A stretch of 64,000 bases of DNA from NCBI GenBank assembly GCA_024336345.1, contig JANFOG010000013.1, positions 496,001 through 560,000 of the forward strand. The letters are read 5' to 3'. The notes under the pieces were generated by a model, which saw only the letters and a program-made list of their open reading frames with translations, was not told the origin of the DNA and did not search any database. Numbering within the stretch: position 1 is the stretch's first letter; each line of letters opens with the position of its first letter. The stretch comes from Mariannaea sp. PMI_226 (Eukaryota; Ascomycota; Sordariomycetes; Hypocreales; Nectriaceae). The position numbers and the translations under genes are program-made. Shown in pieces: positions 13,058 to 25,917 of the stretch.

Positions 13058-14371
13058 GGTTTCTGGAGGTTGTGTTGGTGTTGAAAAGAAGAGAGAGCGT
13101 TCGAGAAAAGGATGTTGAAGAGGTTGAGTTGAGATTTGCGAGATTGCGGACACGAGCGGCGGCTGCGGGTCGATGAGTGGGTGAGAATGGGGGATGGAGA
13201 AGGAGGAAGGAAAGATGGACGCGGATAGAGGACGTCAGAAGGGGGTTTGGTTTAGTTTAGGTCAAGTCGGGGGGTGGGTAGTGGGTAGTGGAAAAAAAGG
13301 AAAGGGTAGGGAAAGCTAAGGCAGCCCAGGAGACAGAGACCAGGCAGGAAAAAAAAAGAGAGAGGTACGAATATGGCCGGGAGCAAGGAGCAAGGAGCTG
13401 GAGGCTGGGTCACTGAATGGATGGCTGGAGCTGGCAACTGGGCGCTACCACGGACCAGACAGTAATAAACAGCGGCGCAGTGATGCCGTGTATTGTCTGT
13501 CGTGTCGTTTCGGGCAAGGTAGGTACCTCGTAATACTCAGTCCCCGTACCTTAGGTACCTTACCTACAGTACCTGGCGGGAAAGTGGACGGTCCCAGTGA
13601 TCTGGAGCAAATTCGTACTGTGGTTTTCTCACCCCTTCGTCGTCCTTATCCGCTGATACTCTATCCGTAGGTCCTTAGGTCTCAACTAAGTAGAATTGAA
13701 GTTGAGAATTGCCTGATCGGGACAATTTCTGACGACAACAAACCGTTAGCACCCGTGTTATTCAACCTCTCACTTCCCAGCACGCATCAGCCAGAGCTGC
13801 TGCAGCGAAAAATTCGCCTAAGCAATTCAATGAAATCCACCAGACCAAAAAAAAATGAGGCGAACACAGACAGCCCCCCCAGCCCGCTCTTTTGCCTGAC
13901 GTGACCAAAATGCGAATGTGACAGCCGCCAGACGGAAGCGTTTATTAGTCGTCGCTGGGGCGTTACACTCAGGCCAGTACGTGTCTCTGGGCTTGAGGTG
14001 GGCTTGAGCTTGGGTTTCGGGGGCTTGAAATAAAGCTGGAGCTTCCAGGAGGGTCCCCCTAAGAGGCAAGAAAAAAAAACAAAAAGCAAGTACCTTTTCA
14101 CGCGGACGGCTACCAGGATAGTACCTCTGTTAATCTCGCGAAAGGGGGAGGGGCCACGTAAATGAAAGAGGACCTGAGGCAGCCAACGGTGAGGAAGCTT
14201 GTGTGGGAAGCAAATCGCAGTGGCAACTGTTTTCGCTGTTCACCGAGCAATTAGTGTGGATCCTGTAGTGTACACAGTGCGGGACCGCAGCCACGGGGCT
14301 TGGACTCCCAGGACAACGGGGACCAAACCAACCTGGGTCCCTAAATTACCGAGCCTCCACTCAAAACAGCT
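13058..14371. other. rho1 promoter/leader region and intergenic DNA
   Basis: 13058-13400 is GA-rich on the + strand (CT-rich leader of rho1). At 13516-13575 the motif AGGTA/TACCT occurs many times. No coding region is supported from here to 14371. Confidence 0.5.
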
Positions 14372-14830
14372 TTAATTCTTGGCTGCGCCTTTGGTAGCTT
14401 GCGAAATGCAGGGCAGTTCCGTCCAGAGGGAGTCAAATAATAATGAATTATTGTGAGCAGCAAGTTTTTGGCGACCGTCTAGAGTGTGCAGATACTGGTA
14501 TGCGTTGAAAGGTAGATCGATGGTGACAAAGTGTTGCAATGAACCGACGGAGTCTGGTGAAGGGCTGGCTTGAGGATAGTCAGGTGAGGTCTCGTTCTTG
14601 ACCTCGAGGTTTGATCCGTTTGATATAGGGAATAGCTTCACAGGAAGAGACTATAACTATTGCGCTCCTATGGCGCAGCTTTATATAGCTTTCTTTACGA
14701 GCATCCAACCTGTCGAACCTAGCGCTGTCTTCTCAACACAAGGCAGTGACCTGGTCTTTTGGTACTTGGGGTAGAGTGGCTGCCTACCTCCACAGTTACA
14801 GCCATTCATAGCCTCAAGCCATTCTTTCAT
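14372..14830 (-). CDS. Possible small two-exon gene or gene relic, function unknown
   Basis: The minus-strand frame 14650-14372 reads like real protein for about 90 residues (balanced composition, no ATG, ending TKGAAKN) but has no start codon of its own. A spliced model joins it in phase 0 to an upstream exon 14830-14699 that starts with ATG (MKEWLEAMNGCNCGG...), through a 48 nt intron 14698-14651 with donor GTAAAG and acceptor TATAG, giving 136 residues. Against this model: the intron is minimal, has no clear branch site and contains a TATATAAAG motif that could instead be a promoter for a frame whose ATG was lost. No family is recognised. Confidence 0.3.
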
Positions 14831-17029
14831 TATTCACCGTCGTTGTAGGCAGTGCGCTATCTGCTGCTGTCATTCAGTCCTTGATGATTCGCCCTCCGTG
14901 TCCTAATATGGTCCTGCTCTAGTAGTGAAGACAAGTCCTGGCTCATTCGCCTGTGAAATGGACATAACTTCAGATGGAGCTTCATGGACCTTGGGAGTGA
15001 AACTGTGGCTCAGCCTGTGTCATCCGGCGAGGACAAAACCATGGGCACTGCTCAAGCACCATTCCCCACCGCAGCCACGAGCTTTGGATGTTCCCAACTG
15101 CAGGTTGCACGTTGGATTGTTTGACATTGGAAACGGGAGTGACTGGGAGAGGAGATCTCGTTCTTACAGGATAATTGGTTATCTATCTCTACGTTCATAG
15201 CTTGCACCGATTGCTCAAGTTCGTTGTCTCATCTCAACGGGTGATCATCAAAGCTTGTGGCTCAAAAAGGCACGCTTGATTTGCTCGGGCGTTTGAGATT
15301 GAGAGCCAACATGGTCACGTTGAATCCCCTTCCTCTTTCTTGTTGGTTCTCAAGGCTCCTGTAGACCGCTGGTAGGATGGGAAGCCCTGCCTTTGCTTAG
15401 TAGCTTATCACTATTATCAGCTTGGAGGGTTGCTGCCTCCCGCTTGTCGGCTACTCCGTCTTGCCATGATGGATACCTCGATGACTCCGTCTTTTGGCTG
15501 TGTTTCTTGGTGTTGGTTCCTAGTGTTTCATGGAATAGCGATGCATAATGATTACATGATGCCGCCGTGCCCATGTGTCCATATAAACATGGAGTGCCTT
15601 ACGTAGCGCAAGTGCGTGCGAGGAAGTGCAGTGAGGTGATGCTAGCACAAAGATTTTTGGCCCGGCCCATTATTATGCATGCACGACCGCCCCCCAGAAA
15701 GCTCTCCTGCCTTCGTTGTCCACTCATGGCTGGGTAAGTGGACTGCGTGCTGTTGGAGAGATAAGTCCTACGGAGCACGAAGCACACTCGGCTATGTTGG
15801 CAATCTAGGACTTTGTTCTGCACAGGACGCAGAGCTCTGGACAACAACATGCTGAGGGTTTCTCCTGCTCTGCCACACCAGGCTTTGTTCCATGAAAGTA
15901 AGAGACATATTCCAAACAAAACTGCCAAGGCCGAGACCGAGTCGCTCCGCTCCTGTTGTCTTGGCTTCCCTTCTTTCTCCAAGTATCCCACTGTCCGAGC
16001 CCGTATTTTCGCTTACGACTGCGTGGCTCAGGCACCATGGCAGTGAACAGAACCCTGGCAAGCTGAAAATCGCCCATTTGCTTTGACTGTGATGCCAAAT
16101 GACGCTAAAAATCCAACACCTTTCTGCACAAAATGCAGATTACTACTCCGTGCAGTTCTGTTGGTGTCCAGTTGTACGAAGTAGACGGCAGCACATCCCA
16201 GGCTGATGGTCGCACCTAGGAGGTAAAGCAGGCATGTGCGTGCTAATCTTGGTCTCCGATACTCCGTTGACAAAACCTCCGACATGGCGTCCAACGAATG
16301 ACACGGTACAGTCTATAGCCGGGATAATGCATACATCGGATGTCATTCGCTCAAGCGCATTGCTCTTGCTGGCGAATTGCACACACAGACACACACACAA
16401 CATCCAAATATGATATGAATGGTTACAATGTCTTGTTTGCTAGTTTTCAGCATCCCGTTTCGGTCCCATTTGATGACGACGCATCTCTGTTGACAGGACT
16501 GATAGCTATGGCATCATATAAGCTTCTGATCATCTGGCACAATTTTCCGTTTAGGAATGGTACAATAGAAAGGGAGGGATGGACAATCAACGACTTTGGG
16601 CCCCTTGGGTGAGGCAACAGATGATGAGAACAAATACAAAACAGGATGCTTGGGAATACATTTTGACATAAATAATCATACAAGACGCCCGGGGTCTGGA
16701 ATTCAGGCGTTGATTGAAATCTAAAACAAGCAAAATTGTTATGTTATGCCCGATACTAAGTTGTTTCGAAAGTGAAGCTATCAACACCAAATCCAGAAAT
16801 CAATGCTTTGGAACTGACAGTGCGTAATACAGTATATATGCGCATTTCGCACGTATTACCAAGGCGGCAAGTTCCGCCGCCTGATGAGATTTTCGACAAA
16901 CCGCCCGCTCCACTACGAAACCTATCATCACGCCTTGGAGACCGCTCGGCGCCAGCAACTCAATTGCCGTCCAATGGGTTGCTAGATCACACGAATCTCC
17001 CTCAATCGATTTCCGCCGCTCTCTCCATT
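14831..17029. other. Gene-free stretch upstream of MRPL40
   Basis: Several open frames of 60-130 codons occur on both strands, but they overlap each other and none has convincing composition or splice sites. The frame preceding the MRPL40 start is open back to 16772, so that gene could begin earlier. Nothing else is supported. Confidence 0.45.
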
Positions 17030-18229
17030 ATGCAGAAGCTCGCCAAGCGAGTCGCCCAGGCCCAGCGCCAGAGCGGCAAACGTCTGCAAAAGCAAGCCGA
17101 GGCGGAGAGAAACAACTACAAACTACGAAACCGGCAAGCCCTTCGTGGCGCCGTCTCTGAGGTTCGCGAGAACCTCCTTGATGCGCGCCGTGCTAGGAAG
17201 GAGAATTGGGAGATGGGCCCTCTTGCTCCCAAGCGAGACTTAGGTTTCAATGGTTATGGCATGTTCGCTGAGGGTGTGCGCAGCGATTGGTCCAACTATG
17301 GCCTTTACTCACCTCGGCCTGAGCTTGTTGAGAAGAGATGTGCTTGGGCTGGGGGTGTCAAGATGTTCAATCTTGCGGTTCAGGATCGTGTAGTGATTTT
17401 GGACGGTCCAGACCGTGGCAAGATTGATCGAATTAGATCCATCAACCTGCAAACCGGCCATGTCACTTTGGAAAACCACCACCGAGTATGTTTCTATATC
17501 CTAGAATGGATAGAATCTGAAGTTAACGGACTCTTCTAGGCAATCTCCGCGGGAATGTTTGGCAACGATAGCCGCTCCCAACCCATGCCTATTGCGATCG
17601 ACTGCATCCGCCTAGTATATCCGATTACGAACCCTGAGACGGGCGAAACCAAGGATACCATTATCAACCAGGTCAAGGGTGTTCCCCCAAATATGAAGTC
17701 GCCCAACATGACTTTTGAGCGCTGGGAGAATGGGAAAAAGTGGGATCGTGTTGTGCCCGGAATCAACGTTATCATTCCATGGCCCGAGGTTCAGGCTCCA
17801 GAGTACACAACGCATCCCGCTGATACAATCCGTGAGAAGGTTGAGGAGAGAACTTTCTATTATGGCCTCCTTTCACCCCCTATGCCCGAGCAAGTTCTGG
17901 ACGAGTTGCGAAACAAGTACTCCAAGTTCCGAACCCGACACGAGGAATGGTATGTACAGAAGAGGGAAGCGGAAGAAGCAGCCACACAAGCCGAGAAGGA
18001 GTCCGTTCTTTCAATGCAGACCCCACTGGAGGAGTTCCATGCTATGCAGCGCGAACTCCGGGCTGCTCGTGGCGAGCCCGAACTTACGGAGGAGATGCTG
18101 GAGAAGCTGGGTGCCATTATTGCCCAAAAGAAGGAGCTTGCCCTCAAGGACGCTGGTGTATCAGAGGTTGTATCCGCGAAGAACGGGTCAAAGCCCTCCG
18201 AGTCCACGACGACGACGCCCCCGCAATAG
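17030..18229 (+). CDS. MRPL40: Mitochondrial large-subunit ribosomal protein L24 (MRPL40 type)
   Basis: Two exons, 17030-17485 and 17540-18229, joined in phase 0 across a 54 nt intron, give 381 residues. The N terminus is a basic amphipathic stretch without acidic residues (QKLAKRVAQAQRQSGKRLQK), as expected for a mitochondrial targeting sequence. A KOW motif is visible around residues 120-140 (QDRVVILDGPDRGKIDRI), the RNA-binding element of bacterial L24 and its mitochondrial relatives. The C-terminal third is charged and probably helical, ending in a low-complexity Ser/Thr tail. By family it is a component of the mitochondrial 54S subunit, near the exit tunnel. The frame is open upstream to an ATG at 16772; I chose 17030 because the targeting sequence starts there. 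The extension is poorly composed. Confidence 0.93.
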
Positions 18230-18589
18230 AGGGCTTGATGACATCCCAAGGGACATGTATGACGGTGACGAATGTACCTGGAGAAATGGTACGACGCAAT
18301 GTAATTATACGTGTGCAACAACCATGTACATCACGAGGCGCAAAAATAGACGCTATATTTTCTTTCGACCAAATTTTTTTTCTAGTTTGTCCGGTCATAT
18401 TCAACCTACGTGACCGACAGCTCCACCATGATTTTCCTTTTTCGTTGAAGTATGCAGAACGCAAGTGAGGCCAGAATCCAGGATTCGGAATATGTGACCG
18501 TCGCCAGCTCGACCCCATGAATGTGCTTGAGAAGAAGGACAAGAACAAACCTGGCTGGTACCCAAACAAAATGAAAAAGTGTTGCAGAG
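18230..18589. other. 3' flank of MRPL40
   Basis: No gene is supported. The sequence includes a T-rich run near 18370-18385 and lies between convergent transcription units. Confidence 0.5.
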
Positions 18590-18819
18590 TCAAGGAGGAC
18601 TTGAGGAGGCAGGATATGGGTCGGGCTGAGCTTCAGTGATGGGTTCTGGGATCGCCTCATCGACGATAAGAAGCTCCTGCTTGTCGAGTTCGCCCATCTA
18701 CTCCTTTACCGCCGGGTAAGAAGCCTCTCTCTTTCGCATATCTCCAGATCACTTACCTCCGCGTCATCGTCAATAGTGGCCACATAAGTAACAGCTGAGA
18801 CCAAGAAGGAAAGAATCAT
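18590..18819 (-). CDS. Possible small secreted protein, two exons
   Basis: Two minus-strand exons, 18819-18757 and 18697-18590, give 56 residues across a 59 nt intron in phase 0 with donor GTAAGT and acceptor GTAG. The predicted N terminus MILSFLVSAVTYVAT is hydrophobic like a short signal peptide, followed by the acidic IDDDAE and a Pro/Glu-rich tail ending in SSSPP. There is no Cys and no known domain. Support is limited to the splice frame and composition; it does not contain the 19-residue core of the small family found next to it. Confidence 0.3.
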
Positions 18820-19066
18820 AGTAGGTAGTGGAGCTCATTCGTGACATAGCAATGGACAAAGAGAATATGGATCACCCTCACGCATCGCCACCCATAGGAT
18901 CATGGAATTCCATGCAACTACATAAGTAGAGAAGAGGCTGCAGCAACCTTCATCTTGAAAGGGTCTGGGGGAAACTGGTGTATGTAAGAACAAAATTGCA
19001 TTGAACACTACTAATCTGTGATAAATAGTACCAAAGATTCCGCCTGCAATCATCACCCAGTCCATT

Positions 19067-19309
19067 TCATAATCTCGGTTTCAAATTCTTTGACTTCTTG
19101 TCAGACATCTGCATCAAGCGGTCCGAGAATGACGAATTGTCATATATGTACGCCTCAAGCATTGAGGCTTCAGATGGGGCCCTGATGAGACGACAAGTCA
19201 GGGATGCTCCAAAGAGAAGGATGGAGTAGAGAAAATTCACTTACTGTGGTTGGCAATCGGTAGTCGACACAGTCTCAGATACTGAAGGAGTATCTATGGG
19301 GGTAGGCAT
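19067..19309 (-). CDS. Small family protein with 19-residue core, member 1
   Basis: Two minus-strand exons, 19309-19245 and 19181-19067, give 59 residues; the 63 nt intron has donor GTAAGT, acceptor TCAG and phase 2. The core MLEAYIYDNSSFSDRLMQM aligns without gaps to the other family members in this window. The frame is open upstream to an ATG at 19393, which would add 28 residues and a hydrophobic N terminus (MISIFLWLIVSSEMF) resembling a signal peptide. A TATATAAAG box at 19430-19438 lies so close to that ATG that the downstream start may be used. The C terminus is KPRL. Function unknown. Confidence 0.5.
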
Positions 19310-19393
19310 TGGAGCGGGACAGGAGGGAAAATCCAAGGCGTGGCTGACAAACATCTCAGAAGAAACGATGAGCCACAAAAAGATGCTTATCAT

Positions 19394-22300
19394 TCTCAGC
19401 AAGAAAGGGACACGGTATTCTTCGACTACTTTATATATGATTACCCCCTCGCAAGGATGATGCTCTCTGTTGGATATCCATGCCCACTTTCCCGAAGCCT
19501 GACCGTCAACCACATGTCAAAAGTCATCTAGACCGTCATACCAAAAACTCGTCACTGCACCGGAGGGGCTTTGACAACTCAGGATGACGGGCTATTTGCT
19601 TTGACGAATCGTATCATTCGCGAACGCGCGGTTGAAAATTCACCGTCAAAGTGGAATGGAGTCTTGTCTCGTTTGTCTTCATAACCGCCAATTGCGTGGC
19701 CGGACAGTCAAAGTGGAATGGCATCTAGTCTCGATCAAACCGCCAATAACACGGCGGGCCTGTTTACCACCTCTGGACCACTCGAACATCGGAGTACGAA
19801 ATATGCATCTCGCACGCCTGGTGCGACATTATCGAATTGCAAGCGTCTATTTGCGGACGTACGAACTAGAGGTGCAGTCTGATAATGTGCTTGCCTGAGT
19901 CGTGTTGTAATTAATGTTCCGTTGATGGAGATGCAAGCCTTTTTTTTCTTGGTTGCCTTTTTGATTTCAGCCAACTCGCCCAGAACCGTGGTTCGCCTGT
20001 GGTTCGGTGGTTCGCCAAGCGGCTCTGCTCCTGGGATCATCGCAACAAGCAGGTATGTTACTAGGGCTTTGTTTATGCTCTAGTCTCTTGACCCTGCACA
20101 GTCCCCTTTTTTGTGGCTTTTGGGAACATGGACCGACATGGCAGTATGTTCGTTTCCCAACCACTCGGTTGTTGTTACAACACGGTTGCCTTACTACCCA
20201 AGATATCTTGCTCAGATGAAACTGTGTCAGATAAATTGGGCTTCTCCTGTGTTAAGCTGTCACAACGGAAGCGGCTAATTTTCCTCAGAGCCTAGCGAAA
20301 TTGATCACGGGATTGACTTCAGATCCGAGTGTTTTGGCTGAAATCTAACCCTGCCCAAAGTTGAGGCTGATGATTTGCCTTGTTTTCTAGAAGCAAATCT
20401 GTCTGAGTGATGAGCATGAATTGACAGATGAGAAAAAGGCAAGATATCAATGGATCCAACGCCAACAAGAAAGAAACAAGGATGCGCGTGGAGAAGAGGG
20501 TCGAAGCGTGGGATGCACTGTAGCATTCAGCCCCACGTTAAAGTCAACAAGCAGTACGAGGCTGAACCTGTCTCTTCATGATAGTCTTCATGTGCGACAT
20601 TACCAGACACATTGCTCATATCGGCAAGGTCAGATGTAAGCATTTGTATTAAGACCACTCGGAAGCTCTCTACGTAGATCTATCTAAGGTACCTAAGCCA
20701 AAGGATGATACAGCTCAACACTAGGAAAATAAAAGAAAACCCGTACCCGTGCCGTGCCCACACCCGGGGAAGGATGGGTACGGTATCTGGGGAAATTCAA
20801 TGGTTGATCCTTGTGGGCAGTAATCAAAAGCAACCCATCTTTTGGAGCAAGTGACTTGATAAGAAAAGGAAAACAATAAAACCTGTCTAGGCTCAACTAC
20901 CAGTCCCAAGGTGTCCAATACCGAGGTCTATGGGGGATGCACCAGAATGAACACCCCCATCATAAACATGCTATAATTAAGCCGCATTACGCCAGACAGA
21001 CACTTGCGCTATTTGTGGTAATTGGAGGCATGATGCGGCGATTCCCACCTACATATTTTGGACTGAACCTGCACTTTCTTAGTGGGTGCCTTGTTGATGG
21101 GCAGCCACCTGGTTCGCCTGTTGAAGATGCGGCTATGTCACCGAAAATCGTCCCATCTCCTCTGCCGCAACAGTCGTGCTTGTTATTTCGGTGAGACTGG
21201 TGAACCGTTTTTGTACTCTTCTCCGATCTATGAAACCGACTCGAAATGGGCGAGGTCACGCACGAGGTCTGATTAGCTAGCCTCGTCAGTCAAATCCCTT
21301 CTCCTCCCGCATGACCGTTGCCTTTCCTACGATTTGGAATATGACAAACGGATCCCGCGGTTCCGAACCAAGGCGGCCATGTCATCGGCTGCATTGGAAG
21401 ATCTCATTTTCTTAATCAAGCGGAGCAGAGTCCCGCAAACCCAATCATCTCGATGAGAGGAAGCGATATACAGTACACATGGCTACCGGTAGCCGCGGAT
21501 GCATTTCTCCCATCGTGGTACCTCTCCCCGTGACTTCTGATCTCAGGCTTTGGATGCTCTGTGCATAGCCTCATTGCGAACCAAGAAGTTTGTGCCTCTC
21601 AAGCACAAGGCAACTTGGGAGAGCTTTGAGGCAACCGCGCTAATGCAGGTTTAGATGAATAAATCCCCCAGGATATAAAGTAGCGCAACATGGGTTGAAT
21701 CGTTTGAATGGATATTTTTATAGGATAAGATGTGTGGCAAAGATCGTCTGCCCACTCACAAAAAATCCTGGACTCTACACTGGTTGCCTTGCAAGAATTA
21801 TGACGAGATCAAAGCATACGTAATTGTGCAGTGCGTTTGAACAGGGCAATTTGGTGCACATATTAATTTATTAAGCCCTTCTCTACTCTCATTAATTTTG
21901 ATGGGTTGCCTCATTGGCTGCCCTTTATGCAGGTTGGAGTTCCTCACGCATGACAAAGTGAAGGGCACTGCCACCACTCATCCTTGCCTCGTCAACGAAC
22001 CTCAAGGCAACTTAATATGATATGTTCGCAGTTTTAGCTCGGTAAATACCGCAAGAGTCATGGGACGAATAGGCAGCAAATTGAATTCAGAACAGAAACA
22101 AGGCTGATAAAAAAAATAAGAAACGGGAAGCGTAGAAAATGCCAAGGCTGGATACTGCAAGGGAAAAAAACAAGAGGGGATATCAACAAGACAAAATGAG
22201 AACTGAACAAAAGGACAAAGAGCGAAATGCGTGCCTATTTCATACAAGGTCATAAACCATTACCCCCTTATTCTATCCGGATTACTTCCAAGGTGTGTGA

Positions 22301-22438
22301 CACTTTTTTTTTTCTTTTTGGGAAAGACAAGGCTGTGGCCCCCAATGCCTGGGTTTACCGCTTTTCGATCAGCAGTCATGAGATTACACCCCAAAAAAAA
22401 AACCCGTTCCGCCTCAAACAGCAAAATAGGCTGCATCG
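19394..22438. other. Gene-poor stretch
   Basis: No gene is supported apart from the TATA box at its start. The 7-mer GTTGCCT or its complement is unusually frequent here (19952, 20185, 21608, 21629, 21783, 21905, 22005). Open frames on both strands are short and mutually overlapping. Confidence 0.45.
19430..19438 (-). promoter_or_regulatory. Probable TATA box of small family member 1
   Basis: TATATAAAG on the minus strand, about 40 bp before the ATG at 19393 and 121 bp before the ATG at 19309. Confidence 0.4.
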
Positions 22439-22696
22439 TCAGAGCTTCGATAGGATCGTATTCCAATCACTCCTCGGCTCGTCGTCATTGATCTCGAGGG
22501 TGAATTCAGTGCAGCATAGAGCACGAATGATCAGTTGGTCCTGTATGGACGAGGTGTCATAAAGGAAACGATGAAGTAAATAACTTCCATCGTGATTCCT
22601 AAACAAATTGTAAATTAGTCGAGCCAATTCCCTGGATTCATCTGTGGATAAAAGACGGCTAAGATCTTACTGCGCACAAGACTCGCCAATATCCAT
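22439..22696 (-). CDS. Small family protein with 19-residue core, member 2
   Basis: Two minus-strand exons, 22696-22671 and 22598-22439, give 61 residues. The 72 nt intron (donor GTAAGA, branch-like GACTAAT, acceptor TTTAG) is phase 2, the same phase as in the other members. The core LLHRFLYDTSSIQDQLIIR shares FLYD-x-SS with member 3. The protein ends in SKL, a canonical type 1 peroxisomal targeting tripeptide. The start ATG has the favourable context CCAAAATGG; the frame is open further upstream through a hydrophobic stretch, but without an ATG. Another acceptor 33 nt upstream keeps the frame but would leave only a 39 nt intron. Function unknown. Confidence 0.58.
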
Positions 22697-25485
22697 TTTG
22701 GCATGTGAAGCTGCAGGTGTGATGGGGAAGAAGAATAAGAGAGGGATGGCCGACACTCGGGGGATATCAACAGTTGACGACGAGACATGAGAACCCCGTA
22801 ATGATGAAAAAAAGATCACAAGTAGTCTGATACTCGTAACAGTGACATTCACTAGATGAGTGTCATGGGTGACCTCGGTCTTATATTATATTTCTGTAGT
22901 AGACAAAATGTGCCTCGACTCTCCCAGCATCTCCAAGTCACTTACACAGATAATAACAGACATCATGATCTATGTTCGGTTGAAACATCGGTTCATACTC
23001 CTGCTTCTCGGATCCTGCTGCTCGGCCAAATTTTTATGCAAGGACGGACATAACCCTACAAAGTCATCATGTGCGGATGACTTTATTGGTTGCCGAATGT
23101 ACAGGCTTCGGGTGGCCTTGTGCCTGCTATGCTGCATCATTCTCATCATCAAAGCCCTTAAACATGCCGTTGAGGGATGCGAAAACGTCGTATCACTTTA
23201 GCGTTTGCGACACAGGGAGTCGGCGAGGCGGAAGTCAAAAAGCCGCGGGACCCGACCTTGGACGCGGAAAGAGTGCTACGCTTGGTTCAGATCATTTATC
23301 CCAGCTTTTCCAGCCAATGACTGGCCTGACTCTATCTTGGAGTCAGCGTATCGCAAGACTTGTATAAGTTTTTGCAAACAGGCGCGATCCACCGAACCCC
23401 GCGCTTCCTCTGCAGGTCGAGAAGGTTTCTGGGTCTGGCAGGGAGAGCCTGTATCCCGGATGTTTGGAACAAGCGCCAACGGGGGCCCTGTGATGGCACA
23501 CCTCACGCACCCCTGTTCTTTTTCACTCTTTCTGTCGGGGGCTTCGGGGATATTGTCGCCCGCTCTCTTCAAAATCTGCCTTGCGGTCGTCATTATCTCG
23601 GCACTGCCAACTTGCGCGAGAAGTAGGACTGTAGGACGGTGCCGGTAGGACAGAGTGCCTCCCCCGTCTCTGCGGCTGTTGACTGAAGCGTTCAGGTGCA
23701 AAATGCGTCTCCAGGCATATTCTCGCTGTCGTTCTTGATCCTTACCGGACCTTCTTGTCAAAGCGTCACTGTATGTAAATCTTAGACAGATACGAGACAA
23801 ACAGGAACTCACTCCGTGATACCAAGATAAGGTGTACAGCTGCGCTTACTCAACTACCTTAACATGGTTACCCATGGACCCAAGAAAAAAGTGTAAGCAC
23901 TTAGAGGTCGGTGCTTTTTTCGGCCCTGGTGTTACGTTCTGGCATGAAAGCTTGTCGCAGGGTATCTTTGTTTGTGCTCTCACAGCAAAAGATCCAGCTC
24001 CCCTTCCCTTCTTCCGTTCGGGCTCAAGGCCAGCTCATACCGGAAACACCATTGGGAATACCGAGGCGAGGGTTGACGTTTCGGATACGTGCAGCCATAC
24101 ACGGTATCTTTGTCCCCCCCGGGATCTATGTGAATGAATAAGTTCCCAGACTTCTGGGTTTGTGCCTCCTTTTGGAAAGTCGTCGTGACCATATGGATCA
24201 CTACCCTGCATTATAGACTGTTTGCCTGATTGTCCACAACCCCGGGACTGGAGGGGCTCGGATGATACCGTGGGGGAGTGGGCCAACTGACGCGGGCCTT
24301 CCGGACAAAGGCAGCGCAAAAAGCTTGAGAACCTTTGCAAGCAAAAGATCTTAGACTCTATCGAACATATTTCATTGGTTGCCTCATACTGAACAGAAAA
24401 TACAACCTATTTCGGTAGCCTAACTCTTGAAAACTCCTCCGAATATCTACCATAATGCTTTTGTGTAGTTCTCATCGACACACGTCACTGAGTCTAGGCT
24501 AGAACTGGCCTACGAATTATAAGTCGAGGTGAGTACCACGGTACAAGAAAACGCTTTACTTGCTCATATGTCGTACCACGTCGTAACGAGCCCAGTTGAA
24601 CTGCTGTGTGGTAGCAACGACAAATGGGATGGCGATGCGATGGTGGGGATATACTGCACACACCCTCACACTGGGCCTTGACGCTTCGATCTGGACGTTA
24701 AGGGACCGTTGCACACGTATCCCATATGCGTGTAGCGACGATGCTGTGACTCGTCACATCTCAAATGTTTATTGCGGATCCGCGTGTGGAGCAAAGACGT
24801 AGTTTCTGTCTCTTGAAGAATCCAATATGAGGATTGCCTATGTGGACACTTGTTATGTAGCCCCCAGAACATGCTTCAAGAGGCTCAAATACCTACAATG
24901 AGAGATGAGTGAGCGCTATTACCACCCATGATGTGGAGGTGAGACGAGAAAACGATGTGCACAGCACCCATGTAGCTAAACCCCACGCTAGAGAGAGAGA
25001 TGGTGCTCAACCTTTTGCCTGGCAAAACAAATGTTCGAGCTAATTATTCTTCAAATCGAATAAAACTAGGCATGGGGAGATATTGAATCTGAGCAGAGCC
25101 TTAATATAGATTATATTAGTGAGATTTTAATGGCTTAAAGTGCGTGAGGTGACATGCAATGTTCAGGCACGTATTAGCACAGCCTCAACGGAATTCTCCT
25201 TGTGTGACCAATCCATAATAATTGTTGCTTGATGAGTCTCTAAGTTACTTGGGTTCTTCCAAGAATTTATTTTTCTGTCGATATACCAGGTAGTGGTACC
25301 ATATATTTCACATTTTTGTACTCTTATTCGTATATATAACATGAATTAGATGCAGTGGAGAATGAGTTCTATGGATGTCCCAGCGCACCACCCCCTCGCT
25401 CCCTTGCATTCAAACCCTGTATCTCTCACTCCCTCAGCCCAAGCCAAACCTCGGATAGCAGATTCTTCAGGAAAATCTGACTCGC
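22697..25485. other. Gene-poor stretch
   Basis: The longest frame is on the minus strand at 23812-23276; it overlaps a 147-codon frame on the other strand and has no recognisable domain, so neither is accepted. 25000-25360 is noticeably AT-rich. No gene is supported. Confidence 0.45.
22881..22890 (-). promoter_or_regulatory. Probable TATA box of small family member 2
   Basis: TATAATATAA on the minus strand, about 185 bp upstream of the chosen ATG; similar spacing is seen for three other members. Confidence 0.35.
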
Positions 25486-25723
25486 TCACAGCTTTGAAAT
25501 CTCGCTAACGCTGAGTGGCTCTGGAACTTGACTTGTAGGCGCGTCTTCGTAGGCGCGTAGGATCAAGCGATCTGCGAGGGATGAGACGTCATATAGGAAC
25601 TGGTTGAGCATCAAACTTTCACTCTGATATCTGAAAGTAATTTAGTTAGTAAGTCATTCTCAAACTTCTCTACATCAGTAGTGTGTGGTGTGGAGCGTAC
25701 GGTTCCTCAATGGGATCCATCAT
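25486..25723 (-). CDS. Small family protein with 19-residue core, member 3
   Basis: Two minus-strand exons, 25723-25701 and 25630-25486, give 55 residues. The 70 nt intron has donor GTACGC, a textbook branch site TTACTAACT and acceptor TTTCAG, in phase 2. The core MLNQFLYDVSSLADRLILR is closest to members 1 and 2. The C terminus is SKL, as in member 2. The sequence begins MMDPIEEP; the frame is open upstream to another ATG at 25765, which would add 14 residues (MSHIDGVCLAVVAH). Function unknown; small, with no Cys in the short form. Confidence 0.6.
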
Positions 25724-25907
25724 GTGGGCGACCACAGCAAGACAGACGCCGTCAATATGGGACATATGGACGGGCACAAACAAGCAGAGGCGAAGGCGGC
25801 AATGATACACAGCGAAATATCGTGCACCTGGCGCAATGCATCCAATGCGATTGAATGGGGAGCTGTGCATCCGACTGATGGTGTCTTTTGACCAGCCAAG
25901 ACTAGAC

Positions 25908-25917
25908 TTTTTATATG
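25908..25917 (-). promoter_or_regulatory. Probable TATA box of small family member 3
   Basis: ATATAAAAAG on the minus strand, about 185 bp upstream of the ATG. Confidence 0.4.

Noticed and set aside
22860..23201. 113-codon + frame with hydrophobic and Cys-rich segments
   Set aside because: Overlaps the probable promoter of small family member 2; the start is non-ATG and no family is recognised.
23276..23812. 178-codon minus-strand frame, overlapping a 147-codon + frame at 23205-23648
   Set aside because: Two long overlapping frames on opposite strands with no domain, signal or splice support; composition does not favour either.
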